Shown here: positions 1 to 12,600 of the stretch, one piece after another | Position numbering within the stretch: the stretch's first letter is position 1 | How the letters are laid out: each line of letters opens with the position of its first letter | Assembly: GCA_944989445.1 (NCBI GenBank) | Contig: CALYLW010000057.1 | Location: 620,001-684,000, forward strand | From: Ampullaceana balthica | Taxonomy: Eukaryota; Mollusca; Gastropoda; Lymnaeidae | DNA: 64,000 bases | Direction: 5' to 3' | Position numbers and translations under genes: made by a program | Notes under the pieces: model-generated | Told to the model about the DNA's origin: nothing | The model's input: the letters and a program-made list of their open reading frames with translations, nothing else | The model's database searches: none

Positions 1-119
1 CATGTGCAAGCTCAAACAGTGCACAGACATTTCAAATGTATAAACGCAATTCCCAAGGGAAATTTTTGGGGAATTGCGTTTAAAAAGTAAATTGTTCCCT
101 TTCCTCTTTCACCGTTTCA

Positions 120-317
120 ATGCTTCTATTTGAAAATTCCTATGCAAGAACAAACACTATAAATTCTTGTTCTTCCCCGTCTGTAATGCTGGCTTGGAAT
201 AGGTTGCCTGATCAAACCAGTAAAACCAATACACTATCAATATTAAAAACTCTAATAAAAATGCAAGACTGGACATTATCCATGGATAAGCGAATGACAC
301 AATTATCTTCTACATAG
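120..317 (+). pseudogene. C-terminal scrap of a non-LTR retrotransposon reverse transcriptase (possible)
   Basis: The translation contains YARTNTINSCSSPSVMLAWN followed by RLP, resembling the RT-tail pattern of Jockey/CR1/L2-type elements (an R-x-R/T stretch, then W-N-x-L-P, then a short helix). About 60 codons, ending at a stop. Too short to assign to a clade. Confidence 0.4.
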
Positions 318-526
318 AAGAAACTCACGTAATAAATAAGATAAGTGGGACTTTTGCATTGGCCTTTTCATTATATGTTGGCCTTAACGTTCATTAAGCT
401 GTGCATATGCACAGTGAATAAAGCACTTAAATCAAAGTATTACGGCCAATACAAAAAATAAATAAAAGACCATACTAAGCGAGCCGGCGAGGTCTAAAGA
501 GATATATGATAAAAAAACGCACTGAC

Positions 527-665
527 CTCTCCACAACTTCTGTGCGATCATCGGTGGGAAGATCTCCAGAAGCAGGTCAACGTTCTTCTGCTTCTCAACG
601 TCAACGGCCTTGCTGGCAGTCTCGATGCTTTTCTTCAGCTGCTCCATTCTTTTCTTCAGACCATC
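527..665 (-). CDS. sGC alpha exon F (signalling helix)
   Basis: Acceptor CATGTTGCCAG, donor GGAGAG|GTCAGT; 139 bp, phase 0 in, one base left over. Encodes [19 protein letters not shown] and [16 protein letters not shown], the coiled-coil linker that joins the PAS-like region to the cyclase domain. The next exon, which should start the catalytic domain, is not in the 526 bases that remain. Confidence 0.95.
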
Positions 666-3600
666 CTGGCAACATGGATAGAAAATAAACCAAGTGAAAA
701 ATGTGTATGTGTGTGATGGTGTGTGTATGTGTGTGTTTGTCTGTTTGTGACTTGGTACAATGAAAATGTTTTGGAGAATGTTGCACGAAGTGTTATATTT
801 AATAAATATGTAGGTCAGGAGTTTTCGTTTGGAAGTGTTGGATAGTTCGTATAGACAACTAACCAATGAAAATTTGTGCAGAAAGTTCTCCAGACACTAT
901 GTGAAACTAAAGTAATACAATTAAGTAAATAAAGTTAAAGTTGATTTTAAAGAAACACTTTCGACGCAGACATTTTCGACCCTGTCACGTAATCTGAGCT
1001 AATGAGATGTTAGCACAAGTCAGACGTGATCTTGGGCAGCATGAGGATCACGATGGACATCAATGTGTGGAGCTACGATCTTTACTAAACTAAATTGATA
1101 TACTGCAAAAATAACGAAACTAATGTTTGGTTCTACAAACTTAACACTCTACAAAATAAAACAAGAATGTCTTTAATATATACGCTTTGATTGACTGCAC
1201 GGCTATTTAAAAGTTTTCATCAGAGTTTCACAAAACAAAACTAATCTGCAAACGATTACATTTAATTGTTTGAAAATTATAATTAATATTGGGTGATAAA
1301 CTAAATAATAATCACAAAATAGCGAACAAAAAATGATAACATAATAGCAAATCTTGAAAAGCTGCGTTTCTTCTGAAGGATAAAAATTTGAGTTATTTCA
1401 TTTACACTCTTGATTAATTTATCGTGAAAAACGTTTGTCTGCTCGCGAGAGAGAGAGAGAGAGAGAGAGAGCGATTTAAGGGGATTGGAAGATGGTTTGA
1501 GGCTTAGCGTAGGCGACCCGTATTTCGAAACATTCAGAAAAGCTACAAAGATTTTTTTTAAATATTTTTAAAAAGATAGATGAACAACATCTTGAAAAGA
1601 GCAATACATGAAATAGACAGCAATGTCTGATTGTTGTTGAGAGATTCCAGATTCCATCCCTCTCGGAAACAAGGTCAGGCATGTCATAATCACGTCAGCA
1701 TCTTGTCACTCGATGAACTCATTTGAGTTTCTTTTACAAGAAAAATAATAATTGTTTCTCATATTTTTCATGTGGGCGGAAAATAAGCATTTACATTTTT
1801 TTCTTTACATGTGTATTGTCATTAAAAAATATTGATTTTAAAAATGATAATTTCTTGATACAAAGCGTTAAATCTGTTTTATGTTATGTGTCCCTAAATA
1901 CTTTATAAAAAATAGTTAAGGTTAACAAATTTCAATTATTAATATGGGTCATATTGAACAAAGATCATGTATATGGGTCATATTGAACAAAGATCATGTA
2001 TATGGGTCATATTGAACAAAGATCATGCATATGGGTCATATTGAACAAAGATCATGTATATGGGTCATATTGAACAAAGATCATGTATATGGGTCATATT
2101 GAACAAAGATCGTGTATATGGGTCATATTGAACAAAGATCATGTATATGGGTCATATTGAACAAAGATCATGTATATGGGTCATATTGAACAAAGATCAT
2201 GTATATGTGTCATATTGAACAAAGATCATGTTAATGAGACATTAAGGCTTTAATCACGAGCTGTAAAACCGTATGGGAGCAACGCCAACTCAGATTTGGG
2301 TGTCCCGCATGCACCAACATATTAAAACAATGAAAATTCCAGCTACTTTTATAACGTTATAGATGCTGAGTCTTATATGATGTTCCTGGCGTTATTCAAT
2401 ATCGATGTGAAGAGGTTATTTCATGTTGGGCGAGCAATTATATTAATCATAGGACTTGCGATTACGTTCCGTGAAAGAAAATCGTTAAGAATATAACACC
2501 GATCAAAAATCCTTACTCTAAAACAAAAATAAAAATTTACTTATTTTTATATTTTAAAGATGGAAATTTCAAAAAAATTTTTTTTAGACAAATGACTGTA
2601 ATCTTAAAAGCACCTTAAAGTAGAAAATTTCAGAATAAAACTCAAAGCTATAAACTACTCCAAGTATAACGTCATTTAAGACTTTTTACATATTTTAATA
2701 ACAAAAAGTCTAAAAGTGTAATGAACCAACACGCGGTGGTCGAGTGGCGTACCGATGGTCACGAGTTCGAATCCATGTGAAGGCAAGGATTTGTTCCCCG
2801 GGCCTAGGGCGTCCCTGAGTCACCCAGCTCCGAATGGGTACCTAACGCTAGTTAGCCGGCTAGGTAATGCGTGGAACCCACAAAGCCGTGGCCCGTGAAC
2901 CCTGCATCACTTGTCATGGTCTGTGGACGCAATTATCTTCTGCATAGAAGGAGCGTCTGTATAGATAAGATAATATATATTCTTTCTCTAAAAGTCTTCC
3001 CGTTGTATTCAATAAAGTTAAGCTCTAACACAACCTTGAAAACGACAAAGCACGACAACTGTCCACCCAAACCCCTTTGACAACATACACACACACACAC
3101 ACAACATGTGAACATGTGACCCTCAATTCCGTTGAGGGAATCCTAAACAGTGCTCAAACTACGTGATCGAAATTCTCCAGGGGCCCTCGAGCTTCAATAG
3201 TTGGCTGCCCGGACTTATGTCTGCGTGGAGCTTAATATTATGATCTTGATTGATTTTGTGTTTGTTTGGTTTGTATTTATTTTTTTATAATTTATTATTA
3301 TTATTTTTTTGTTGTTGCTGTTGCAGGTTTTCATCCGGGTCAAAAATTCTGGGACGAGGATTGTAATGTTTTTATTGTATGGCTTGAGTCATGTAGACAT
3401 ATAGGATGTGCCCATAGATTTATCCAATTTTATGATTCAAGGTGCCTATGCTAATACACGGGACTATTATTTTAATAGTGTATCACCCGTCAAAAATGAC
3501 GGAAGTTTTCAAAATAAATACAAATCAGTTTAAAATATAACGCAATACAGAACTTTCATTTATTTTATTTATGTTTATTTTATTAATTTATTTCCTTATT

Positions 3601-6600
3601 GAACAATTTTATGCGGCCGTTCCAAAAGAGCTCTTTTTTGGTGCAGTTATTTGGTGCGCTGCTTTCTAAAATTAGTAGCGTCACGGACAGACATGACACA
3701 CAGACGTGACAGAGATTGCAAAGTATGTATATTGATGGGATTTTAATCGAATTTGTTGAGCGTCTATGTCGTGAAAGTAGCAATCGAATCCGATTCTAAA
3801 GTATTGTAGTTAAGGATGAGCGCATCAAAAATGTATTCAAATAATAAATATATACTGATGGCTTCGTATAGATGTAGTTGGGTAAGTGGTGCATCAAAGA
3901 AGGGGGTGGGCGGGCACATATTTCTTTTATTTATATGTAGACGCAGCGCTTTTGGGAAACTTTAAGGTCTTTTTTCTTATTTGGTGGAAGTGGTGGGAGA
4001 AAATACCCCCTCCCCCCGCCCCCCACACACACACTTTCTACCTCCCGACTGAAACGTCTTATAATAACGCGGCTGTATCAAGTTATTGAAATACCCATAT
4101 TTCTCGACATCCGGCATTTATAATTAAACTCTTAGTCTCGACGTACACCTTCCATCATCAATCTGACGTCCTTCTTTTTTCCCCCCGCCTCATTATCTGT
4201 CGATAAGCGTCAATGTAATTATTTAAAATTGATACTATTAATCATTTAATGTTCATCAAGGCAACCAATACAACTCATCGGTGCTCTTAATGAATACGTG
4301 TACGGCGTACGGTGTAGTACGGTGTACGCCTATTCAATATACAGGTAATAAAACAACAGCTGAAGATAAAAGCCGATGAATAGTTTACACAAAAAAAAAC
4401 CACACAAAAAAAAACAATAATAATTTATGCTTGAGTGCACTGGGGGACTGCACTTCCAGGACCTGAGCGTTCTCTATGTTCGACCCATGGCTTCAGTTTG
4501 AAAAACAATCAGACGATACCTTGAACCAATGAGAGATACGAGATAACTTAACAGCGCATCTTTCTACTTCATAAAAGAAACACAAAAAAATTAATTAAAT
4601 TTAAAATAAAAATCAAAATTTTAAAATAAATCTTTCCCGGGAATCAGCCCGTCGTCCATCATAGAAGGCAATTGTGTTTTTTAAAGTTTCATGCGATGTC
4701 TCAACGCTCCTTTAATAGCCCAATGATCAACTTTTTAACAAATCACGCAGGACGCATTCAGGTCTCGGCTAATCACGAGTTTTGGAGACGGAGGAAAGCA
4801 GATAGTTCAAGGATTAATATAATATACAAAATAATGCATATTAATTTTTACCCATCAATTTTTGATACAATACTTTGATTGGATAGTGTTTAACAACCAC
4901 ATAACAAAAACATTCTGCGGGCTTCGGATTTTGAGAAATTATAAGCAATAATTTGTTATGCTTATGTTAGGTATGTGTGTTGGTTTGTGTGTGTGGGGGG
5001 TGATGTAGTGTAGTTGGACTGGGTCACTTTCAATGAGGTTCGACGTGGTTAGATGGGTAGGGAAACCGATTTGTTTAAAACTGATTGCATTGGGAGTGAA
5101 AGGAAGGCCTGGAAATATTGTTTTTAAATCCCTTATATATTAACTTCACCGCTGTCTCTGTCTTGTGCGGGCGGAAAAACAAAAGTAAAAAATGACCCAC
5201 TTCCCGTAAAGCCATCGAGCTGAAATTTGGCACATAGACTTGTGTCACCTAACAATGCTCTGTATCAAAATTTCAGATTGATCGAACGTACCATAATTAA
5301 ATTAATGCATTTTTAGTTTATCTCTATTTAACATATTTAATTCAAATTTACAGTTTGTTATTGTTTTTTTTTAAAGTTTTTTTGTTCATTTTGTTTTCTA
5401 CTTTTACGCGTTAACAAAAAAATTGTATAACTTATTTCATTCATGAAGTCCTGTTAAATGTCCTGTTAGCCAAGTTCATCTAGAGACGAAATTTGTGGGC
5501 AAAATTTGACATTTTCTATAAGTATAAACTTACACATTCTTAACTCCTTTCCATATGTGCGCTGATCCACTTAGCAGAAAAAAATATTTTTTTCACAACA
5601 CATGGATTGTCTATATAAGACATTCTATGATTTCGCTTGTTCTATCTGGAATGATTTTCTATACACACTACACATATCATATACACAACACGACTATGCA
5701 TCACGGGAAGTGTGTCTTTTCTTACTTTTGTTTTTCCGCCCGACCGACAGCCTGCGAACCCAAGAGACGACGGTGAAGTTAATATAAGGGATTGAATTAA
5801 ACAACCCCGTAAAAACAAAGGAAGTTAATATAAGGGATTGAATTAAACAACCCCGTAAAAACAAAGTTTTTGACTATAAATCCCTTATATATGAGACATA
5901 ACTAAAAAGTATTTATCATGCTTAAACGCGACAAACATTAACAGACTGAGATTGCCTTAAATACCCTTTGTTGTAAAAACGGTACAAGTTTTGGTCACAG
6001 ATGGTTTAACTTAACTCAGCGTGGCGCGTAAAAGGTCAACAAAAGCTTGCCGCTACATATAGAGATAAACTAAAAATGCATTAGTTTAATTACAGTACAT
6101 TCGATCGATTTGAAAATTTAATAGCTTTATCCTCCCCACAAGCAAAACCTACTGTGAAAATTTGAGCTCTCTGGCAAGTCAGAAAACGTGTTTACGAGCG
6201 TTTTGAAAAAGTTGACGACAGAACCGGATGCGTTGAATCCGGATTCCTTCACAAGTTAATAGGATAGGGGCCTCAAAAATATAAAACACGGAATTCTCAT
6301 AACATGCAAAATAAATAAACATTTGAATAATTTTCGCATCATTTGACTTTCACATTTATTTCCTTATCTTGTAAACAAATCACCCGAACTTCTCCCTCGA
6401 CTAGTGGCGTCACTAGGAGGTGCGGACCGCAACGGGTGACACCATCACAAGGGACGACACCAAATGTAAAATTTTGTATGTTCCCGTTATTTGGCACTGA
6501 CAGACTCGGAGGAGGTCAATGGGGTAAGTCGTGAGGAGGTGACACCATGAGCTACAGCACTGGGTGATACCAACACCAGTGACGCCTCTGATATTGGCCA

Positions 6601-9600
6601 TCCCCCAACCAATGTTCCCTTTAAGCTGCGCGGCAGCGGAGATATATAACTGACGCCGCGCATCAGTTTTGAATTACCGTGCAGCAAATTTTGTAAAATA
6701 TTGCACACAAAAATGAATGCCGTGCAACTTTGCACACGTGTTTTTAAATCCTTTATATTAACTCGAAGCGCCTGGTTGCTTGATTGCTTGATGCCTTGTT
6801 TGCCGAAAAAACTTTGGATCAAATTTTAAACCACTTCCTCTTATGCTAGCGAGCGAAATTTTGCAGGCAGACTCGTGCCGATGATAAAAATTATATATCA
6901 AAATTTCAGATCGATCGAATGTACTTTAATTAAATTAATGAAGTTTTAAATTATCTCTATTTATCTCTATATAGCATGTTATTTTTTGTGGTAGAGTGTC
7001 GCTGTACGTATTATATTGAACAACCGTTTAAAGACTTTCCTGTCGCGCTGTGCGGTGCGTATTATATTGACAATACTTTAAAAAAAAATATTCCTGATCT
7101 AAAAATATAAATGTTATTAATTGCAAATCTGTCTCACGGTGCGCACTATGTTAAACATGTTTTTATAACCCTTTTCCCGTGATCAAATCGAGCTGGAATT
7201 TAGCAGGCAGAGTGTAGAAGTTTTTTTTTACTATAAATCCTTTATATATTTGAGGCATAACTGAAATTTTGGATTTTTGGATTGTCGTGCGATGCGTATT
7301 GTAATGAACATTCTTTTAGTTATGTCTCGTGTATAAAAGATTTATACAGTAGAAGTCCATTAGTCCGGCATCCAACAGTCCGGAAAGCCCGATAGTCCGG
7401 CTTCGCTCCGGAAAATTGTAAAAAAAATGTTTTCTCCAAAAGTGTGGCTTTCAAGCAAATAAAAACGCTCGAGATCTATTCGGAAGTTTTCGGGGTAGTT
7501 CGGGATCACCCGGAAGCGCTCTGTAATCCCTCAGCCTACTCAAAATCGTGAAGAAAGTGACTCAGATGCCGAAACGAAAGAAAAGGAAAAAATCAGCTTG
7601 GCAGAAGCTGCAGAATCACTAAATAAGTTTATCTCTTTTACCGAGGCTAGTACTAGCCAGTGGCGTCACTAGGGGGGAGGGCGAGGGGGGCGGGCCGCCC
7701 CGGGTGACACCCATCAGGGGATGACACCCGAGCCTAAAATTTTACTGTGTACGATTTTATGTCGGAAAAAAAATGAAGACACATTTTTTTCATCTAGAAA
7801 GAAATTAAGAAATACAAAGAAATACGTTAAACGAGAAAACTTTGTATTAAAAAATATCAGTTAACTTGCAATAATAAAACAGTCCCAACACACAAACAAC
7901 ATTAAAACAAATTAGGAAAAAACGAAAAGAAACGTCGCAGCTGAGAGATCTTTAAAAAAGGCTGGACATGAAAGAGGCAGCGTCTTATGTTTTAAAAGAT
8001 ATAAATATATTAGGGCTTTGACACACGGACACCATGGACGAATCCCACCTCACGACTCCCCCCCCCACCACAGTGGGGTGGGGATAAGATTTTTATCCCT
8101 CCCCCCCCATCAAAAAAAAATCAAAAGATGGGTTTTCTTTGTTGATGTTTTTTCTAGACGAAAATTATGAATTCAATGTCTTTGATTTAATATTTTGTTA
8201 TATATGTAGTTATTAAAGGCGTGATTTGCATGTTTATATACAGGTAGTCCCCTGGTTACGACGGTCCCATCCCGACTTACGCTGTTTCGTGGTTACGAAC
8301 GCTCCCCCATAAAGAATAATATTACGCGTTATTCCTATTTTTTTTAAAAAAACTTTTTTTTCCTTGGGGTAACGAATTGTTTTCTCTAGTTGAAATAAAA
8401 AAAAATGTATTTAAAAATATGTATTATTATTATTATTTGAACCTACAACTTTCGTTTGCGAATTTTTCTCATGGTGAAGTTATCAATCAAGTCAGTAAAG
8501 TTAAGAAAGCTTACAAGTAAGTTCCTTTTCAATGCTTATTAGAGAGAGCATATTCAGTCTTTGTTGTCCCATGCAAATTCTAACTTATTTTATATTCTTT
8601 TCAAATTTGAAAAGGATTGCTCTCAGTTGCAGTTTGATGTCATCATTGAGAGATAGATGAGAAGTGTGATGTGTACATTTGTAAAGATCTGTGTGAAATT
8701 TAGCCCATTCAAAAGCAGCAAAATGGTAAGCTCTGTGCACGTGTTTTGAGTTTGGCATTGGGGTACTTACTTTTCCTTACCCTGAGCCTGAACAATAACT
8801 TTTTTAAAGAGTTTTAAAAATTGGACTAATTCTGAAGTCTTCGAAATAACTTGAATATTCTTCCATTATCTGGGCTGCTGCCCATCGGATGACGAAATTG
8901 CTGAGCTCAGATAGGTTTGTAAGAAAGACAAATTTCTCATGGATGCCTTTATATGGGCCTAACCGACGCTGTAAGGCTCAAGAAAGTTTGTCAATGATTA
9001 CCAGAAATACCTCAACCTTGAAACTTTTGTCTCGGAGAGACTACTGTTTTGGTGATGTCACTTTATCAAACTGACGCCCTTTTTTTCTTTTTTTTGTTGT
9101 TGATAGCATTGAAGATTGTTCATACTCATTTCTACCACGGATTTGTCCTTTACTTTGTCTTCATATGAATCAAATTAAGAATGATGTCTTTTAACAAACT
9201 CAATGAGAGACTTCCTTTCTAAAATTGCTTCCCGAATTTCAAGTAAAATAGCGACTTCCAGTTGTTCAAGTTCCTTTAGAAATCCTGCTTCAAGTAGACA
9301 GTCACGTGGGTGATTTTCGTTTGTTGCTAATTCTTCCAGTGCTGCGATATTATCATGGTATAAGTTATTAACATACCTTACTGCATCATGTCGGGCTGAC
9401 CATCTTTTGTCACACAAGGCTTTGTTAACATGTATCAATTTCATGTGTTTTTAAAGTACCTGTCAACGATGAGTAGATGCAACAAGCCGGGTATAAAGAT
9501 TTTGCAGAAGACAAAATATCTGACTGCATCAGGACAACCTGCTGCACTTTTCCCAAACAAATTAATGGAATGAGCTGTGCACGGCACATAATGAGCAACA

Positions 9601-12600
9601 CTGCACTTCTCATAAAGAATAGCCTGGTTTCCGTTATACTTCCTACTCATATTTGCAGCATCGCCGTATGAATGTCCAAGGCATTTTCAGGGATTCAATA
9701 CAAACATAATAACCTGCATCTTTATTATGCACTATAATAAGTTTGGATTACCTTAAATTATTGGTGGCCCCTGGCTTTAGCCCGTTCAGCACCCCCCTTT
9801 TCATCCGTAATAGGGTTTGGGGGTCACGCATCGCTGACGATGTGTGACGAGGGGGTGGGTTAAACAAAAAGTGACGTCACATAAAAAAACGCGCAACTTT
9901 AAATAAAAGTTCCACTTAAATATTTGATTGTTTACCGTTTATTTCATGACGTTTTCGATTGCTTCACGCGTGTTACGACATCAGAGCGCAGACTTACCCT
10001 AAATACATATTTAAATGACAAAAAATAATTTGCAACATGCTAATTTTTATTTACAAAATACGGCTTGGAGGGGTGTCAAAGCTTTGTGACGTCATATCGT
10101 GAAAAGGGGGTGGGGATCTAAGTGTTTGTGACAAAGTAAGACGCTGGGGGAGGGTGGGATAAAAATTGGCATCCTCGCGTGACGTCATTTATGGACGGCC
10201 CCCTCAGTCGTGGAGGGGTGACACCATGAGCTACCGCCCCGGGTGACACCAACCCTAGTGACGCCTCTGGTACTAGCTACAGTGCTTCAGAAATTATTGA
10301 TTTCCAAATCATTAGAAATAAACTTTATAATTAACACCCACACTCAATAAAACAAAAAGACATTCGTGACTTTTTAAAATCGAAGCGAAATATGTTTTAT
10401 AGTACGTGTACATACATTATATGAAATTTAAAATAAAATTTGTTGTATTTGCAGCAATAATAATTGCCTACTGTATTTGTATTTTAATTATTAACCTAAT
10501 TGTTCTTATAATTACGATTTATGTATGTATGTAGTTAAAAAAAACAAAGTACATTTGTTTTACGGCAAAGCCTACACTAATAAAAAAAAACGTAAAAACC
10601 AAGTTTTTCACTATAAAGCAATCAAGGGTGCAGACACCACGAGTTAATATAAAGGATTTAAAAACCAAGTTTTTCACCATAAATCCTTTATGTACGAGAC
10701 GTAACTAAAGGAATGTTCATTATAATACGCAGCGCCAGACCATCCAGAAATACAAAATTGCAGTTGTGTCGTAAAACATGTTTAATATAATGCGCACCGA
10801 TCAGGAATATGTTTATAAAAAGAGTTGTCAATAAAATACGCACCTTTTTGCGCGACAAAAAGGTTGTTCAATATAATACGCACCGCGACGCTCTATCTCA
10901 AAAAATTGCATGATACATAGGAATAAATAAAATAATCTAAAAAATCAATAATTTAATTACAGGACATGCGATCGATCTGAAATTTTGATACATTGTTTTT
11001 ATTATTGGTACAAAACTGCCTGTAAAATTTCAGCTCTCTAGCTTACGAGAAAGTGGGTTAAAAATCGATCAAAAGTTTTGGCGACAAGCAATCAAGCATT
11101 CAAGCAATCAAGGGTGCAGACACCACGAGTTAATATAAAGGATTTATAAAAAAAAACGTTAAAAAAAAGTACATGTGATCGATCTGAAATTTTGATACAT
11201 AGTTTTTATCATCGCCACCAAACTGCCTGCAAAAGTTCAGCTCGCTAGCTTACGAGCAAGTGGGTTAAAAAGCGATCAAAAGTTTTGGCGACAAGCAATC
11301 AAGGATGCAGACACCACGAGTTAATATAAAGGATTTAAATAGTGGTAAAATTATAAATTATTTCTTGTGATGTAATTATATTGTCTCTTGTCAACAAAAA
11401 ACCGTTATTGGTACCATTTCGCGTAAAGGCTATTAAATTCACTTTTGTGGTGTTTTTATTATTGTTTATTGTTAGCTAAACCTGAAACTGAATAGGTGAG
11501 TAATAAAAAAAAACCTAGTTTATCACTATAAATCCTTTATGTACGAGACGTAACTAAAGGAATGTTCATTATAATACGCAGCGCCAGACCATCCAGAAAT
11601 ACAAAATTGCAGTTGTGTCGTAAAACATGTTTAATATAATGCGCACCGATCAGGAATATGTTTATAAAAAGAGTTGTCAATAAAATACGCACCTTATTGC
11701 GCGACAAAAAGGTTGTTCAATATAATACGCACCGCAACGCTCTATCTCAAAAAAATAGCATGATACATTGGAATAAATAAAATAATCTAAAAAATCAATA
11801 ATTTAATTACGGTACATGCGATCGATCTGAAATTTTGATACATTGTTTTTATTATTGGTACGAAACTGCCTGTAAAATTTCAGCTCGCTAGCGTACGAGG
11901 AAGTGGGTTAAAAATCAATCATAAGTTTTGGCGACAAGCAATCAAGCAATCAAGCATTCAAGCAATCAAGGGTGCAGACACCACGAGTTAATATAAAGGA
12001 TTTAAAAAAGAAGGGGCACCGCCCGATAGACCGGAATTTTCGATAGTCCGGCACTGAGCCGGTCCCGAACGTGTCGGATTATCGGACTTCTACTGTAGTC
12101 AAAAACTTGTTTTTAAATCCTTTATATTAACTCGTGGTGTCTGGTTGAACCCTTGATTGCTTGCTTGATTGCTTGTCGCCAAAACTTTGGATCGATTTTT
12201 AACCCATTTCCTCTTAAGCTAGCGAGCTGATATTTAGCAGGTAGTTTTGTGGCGATGATAAAAACAATGTATCAAAATTTCAGATCAATCACATGTACCG
12301 TAATTGAATTATTGATTTTTTGGTATATTTTATTTATTCCTATGTATCATGTTATTTTTTGAGATAGAGTGTAAGGATGCGCATTATATTGAACAACCTT
12401 TCTGTCGCGCAATAAGGTGCGTATTTTATTGGACAACACCTTTTATAAACATAGGCTATTCCTGATCGTCGCGCATTATATTAAACATGTTTTACGACAC
12501 AACTACAATTTTGTATTTTTGGATGGTCTTGCGCTGCGTATTATAATGAACATTCTTTTAGTTACTTCTCGTACATAAAGGATTTATAGTCAAAAACTTG

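Larger units (their letters stand above)
7529..10334 (+). pseudogene. Tigger-like transposase C-terminal tail, split by a hAT insertion
   Basis: Frame from 7529 reads [20 protein letters not shown] then [20 protein letters not shown] up to the TSD at 7650-7657. After the insertion it resumes at 10278 as [18 protein letters not shown] and stops at 10332-10334. Removing the hAT element and one TSD copy restores one frame, showing that the hAT inserted into a reading frame. The catalytic DDE part is missing. The acidic linker followed by an LAEA...LNKFI helix resembles Tigger/jerky-type tails; this match is from memory. Confidence 0.75.
7347..12095 (+). mobile_element. Tigger/pogo-like transposon, internally deleted and itself invaded
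   Basis: Ends are inverted: CAGTAGAAGTCCATTAGTCC on the left and GGATTATCGGACTTCTACTG on the right, flanked by TA on both sides (7345-7346, 12096-12097), as in Tc1/mariner-type insertion. Between the ends only the tail of a transposase remains, and the element contains a hAT insertion (7658-10269) and three family X segments. Confidence 0.88.

Noticed and set aside
1..526. Catalytic-domain exon of the cyclase left of exon F
   Set aside because: No frame with the nucleotide-cyclase motifs is present in these bases; it must lie outside the window.
2731..2780. tRNA gene
   Set aside because: A and B box-like sequences are present, but the fold is degenerate and the same sequence continues into a shared SINE body in three copies.
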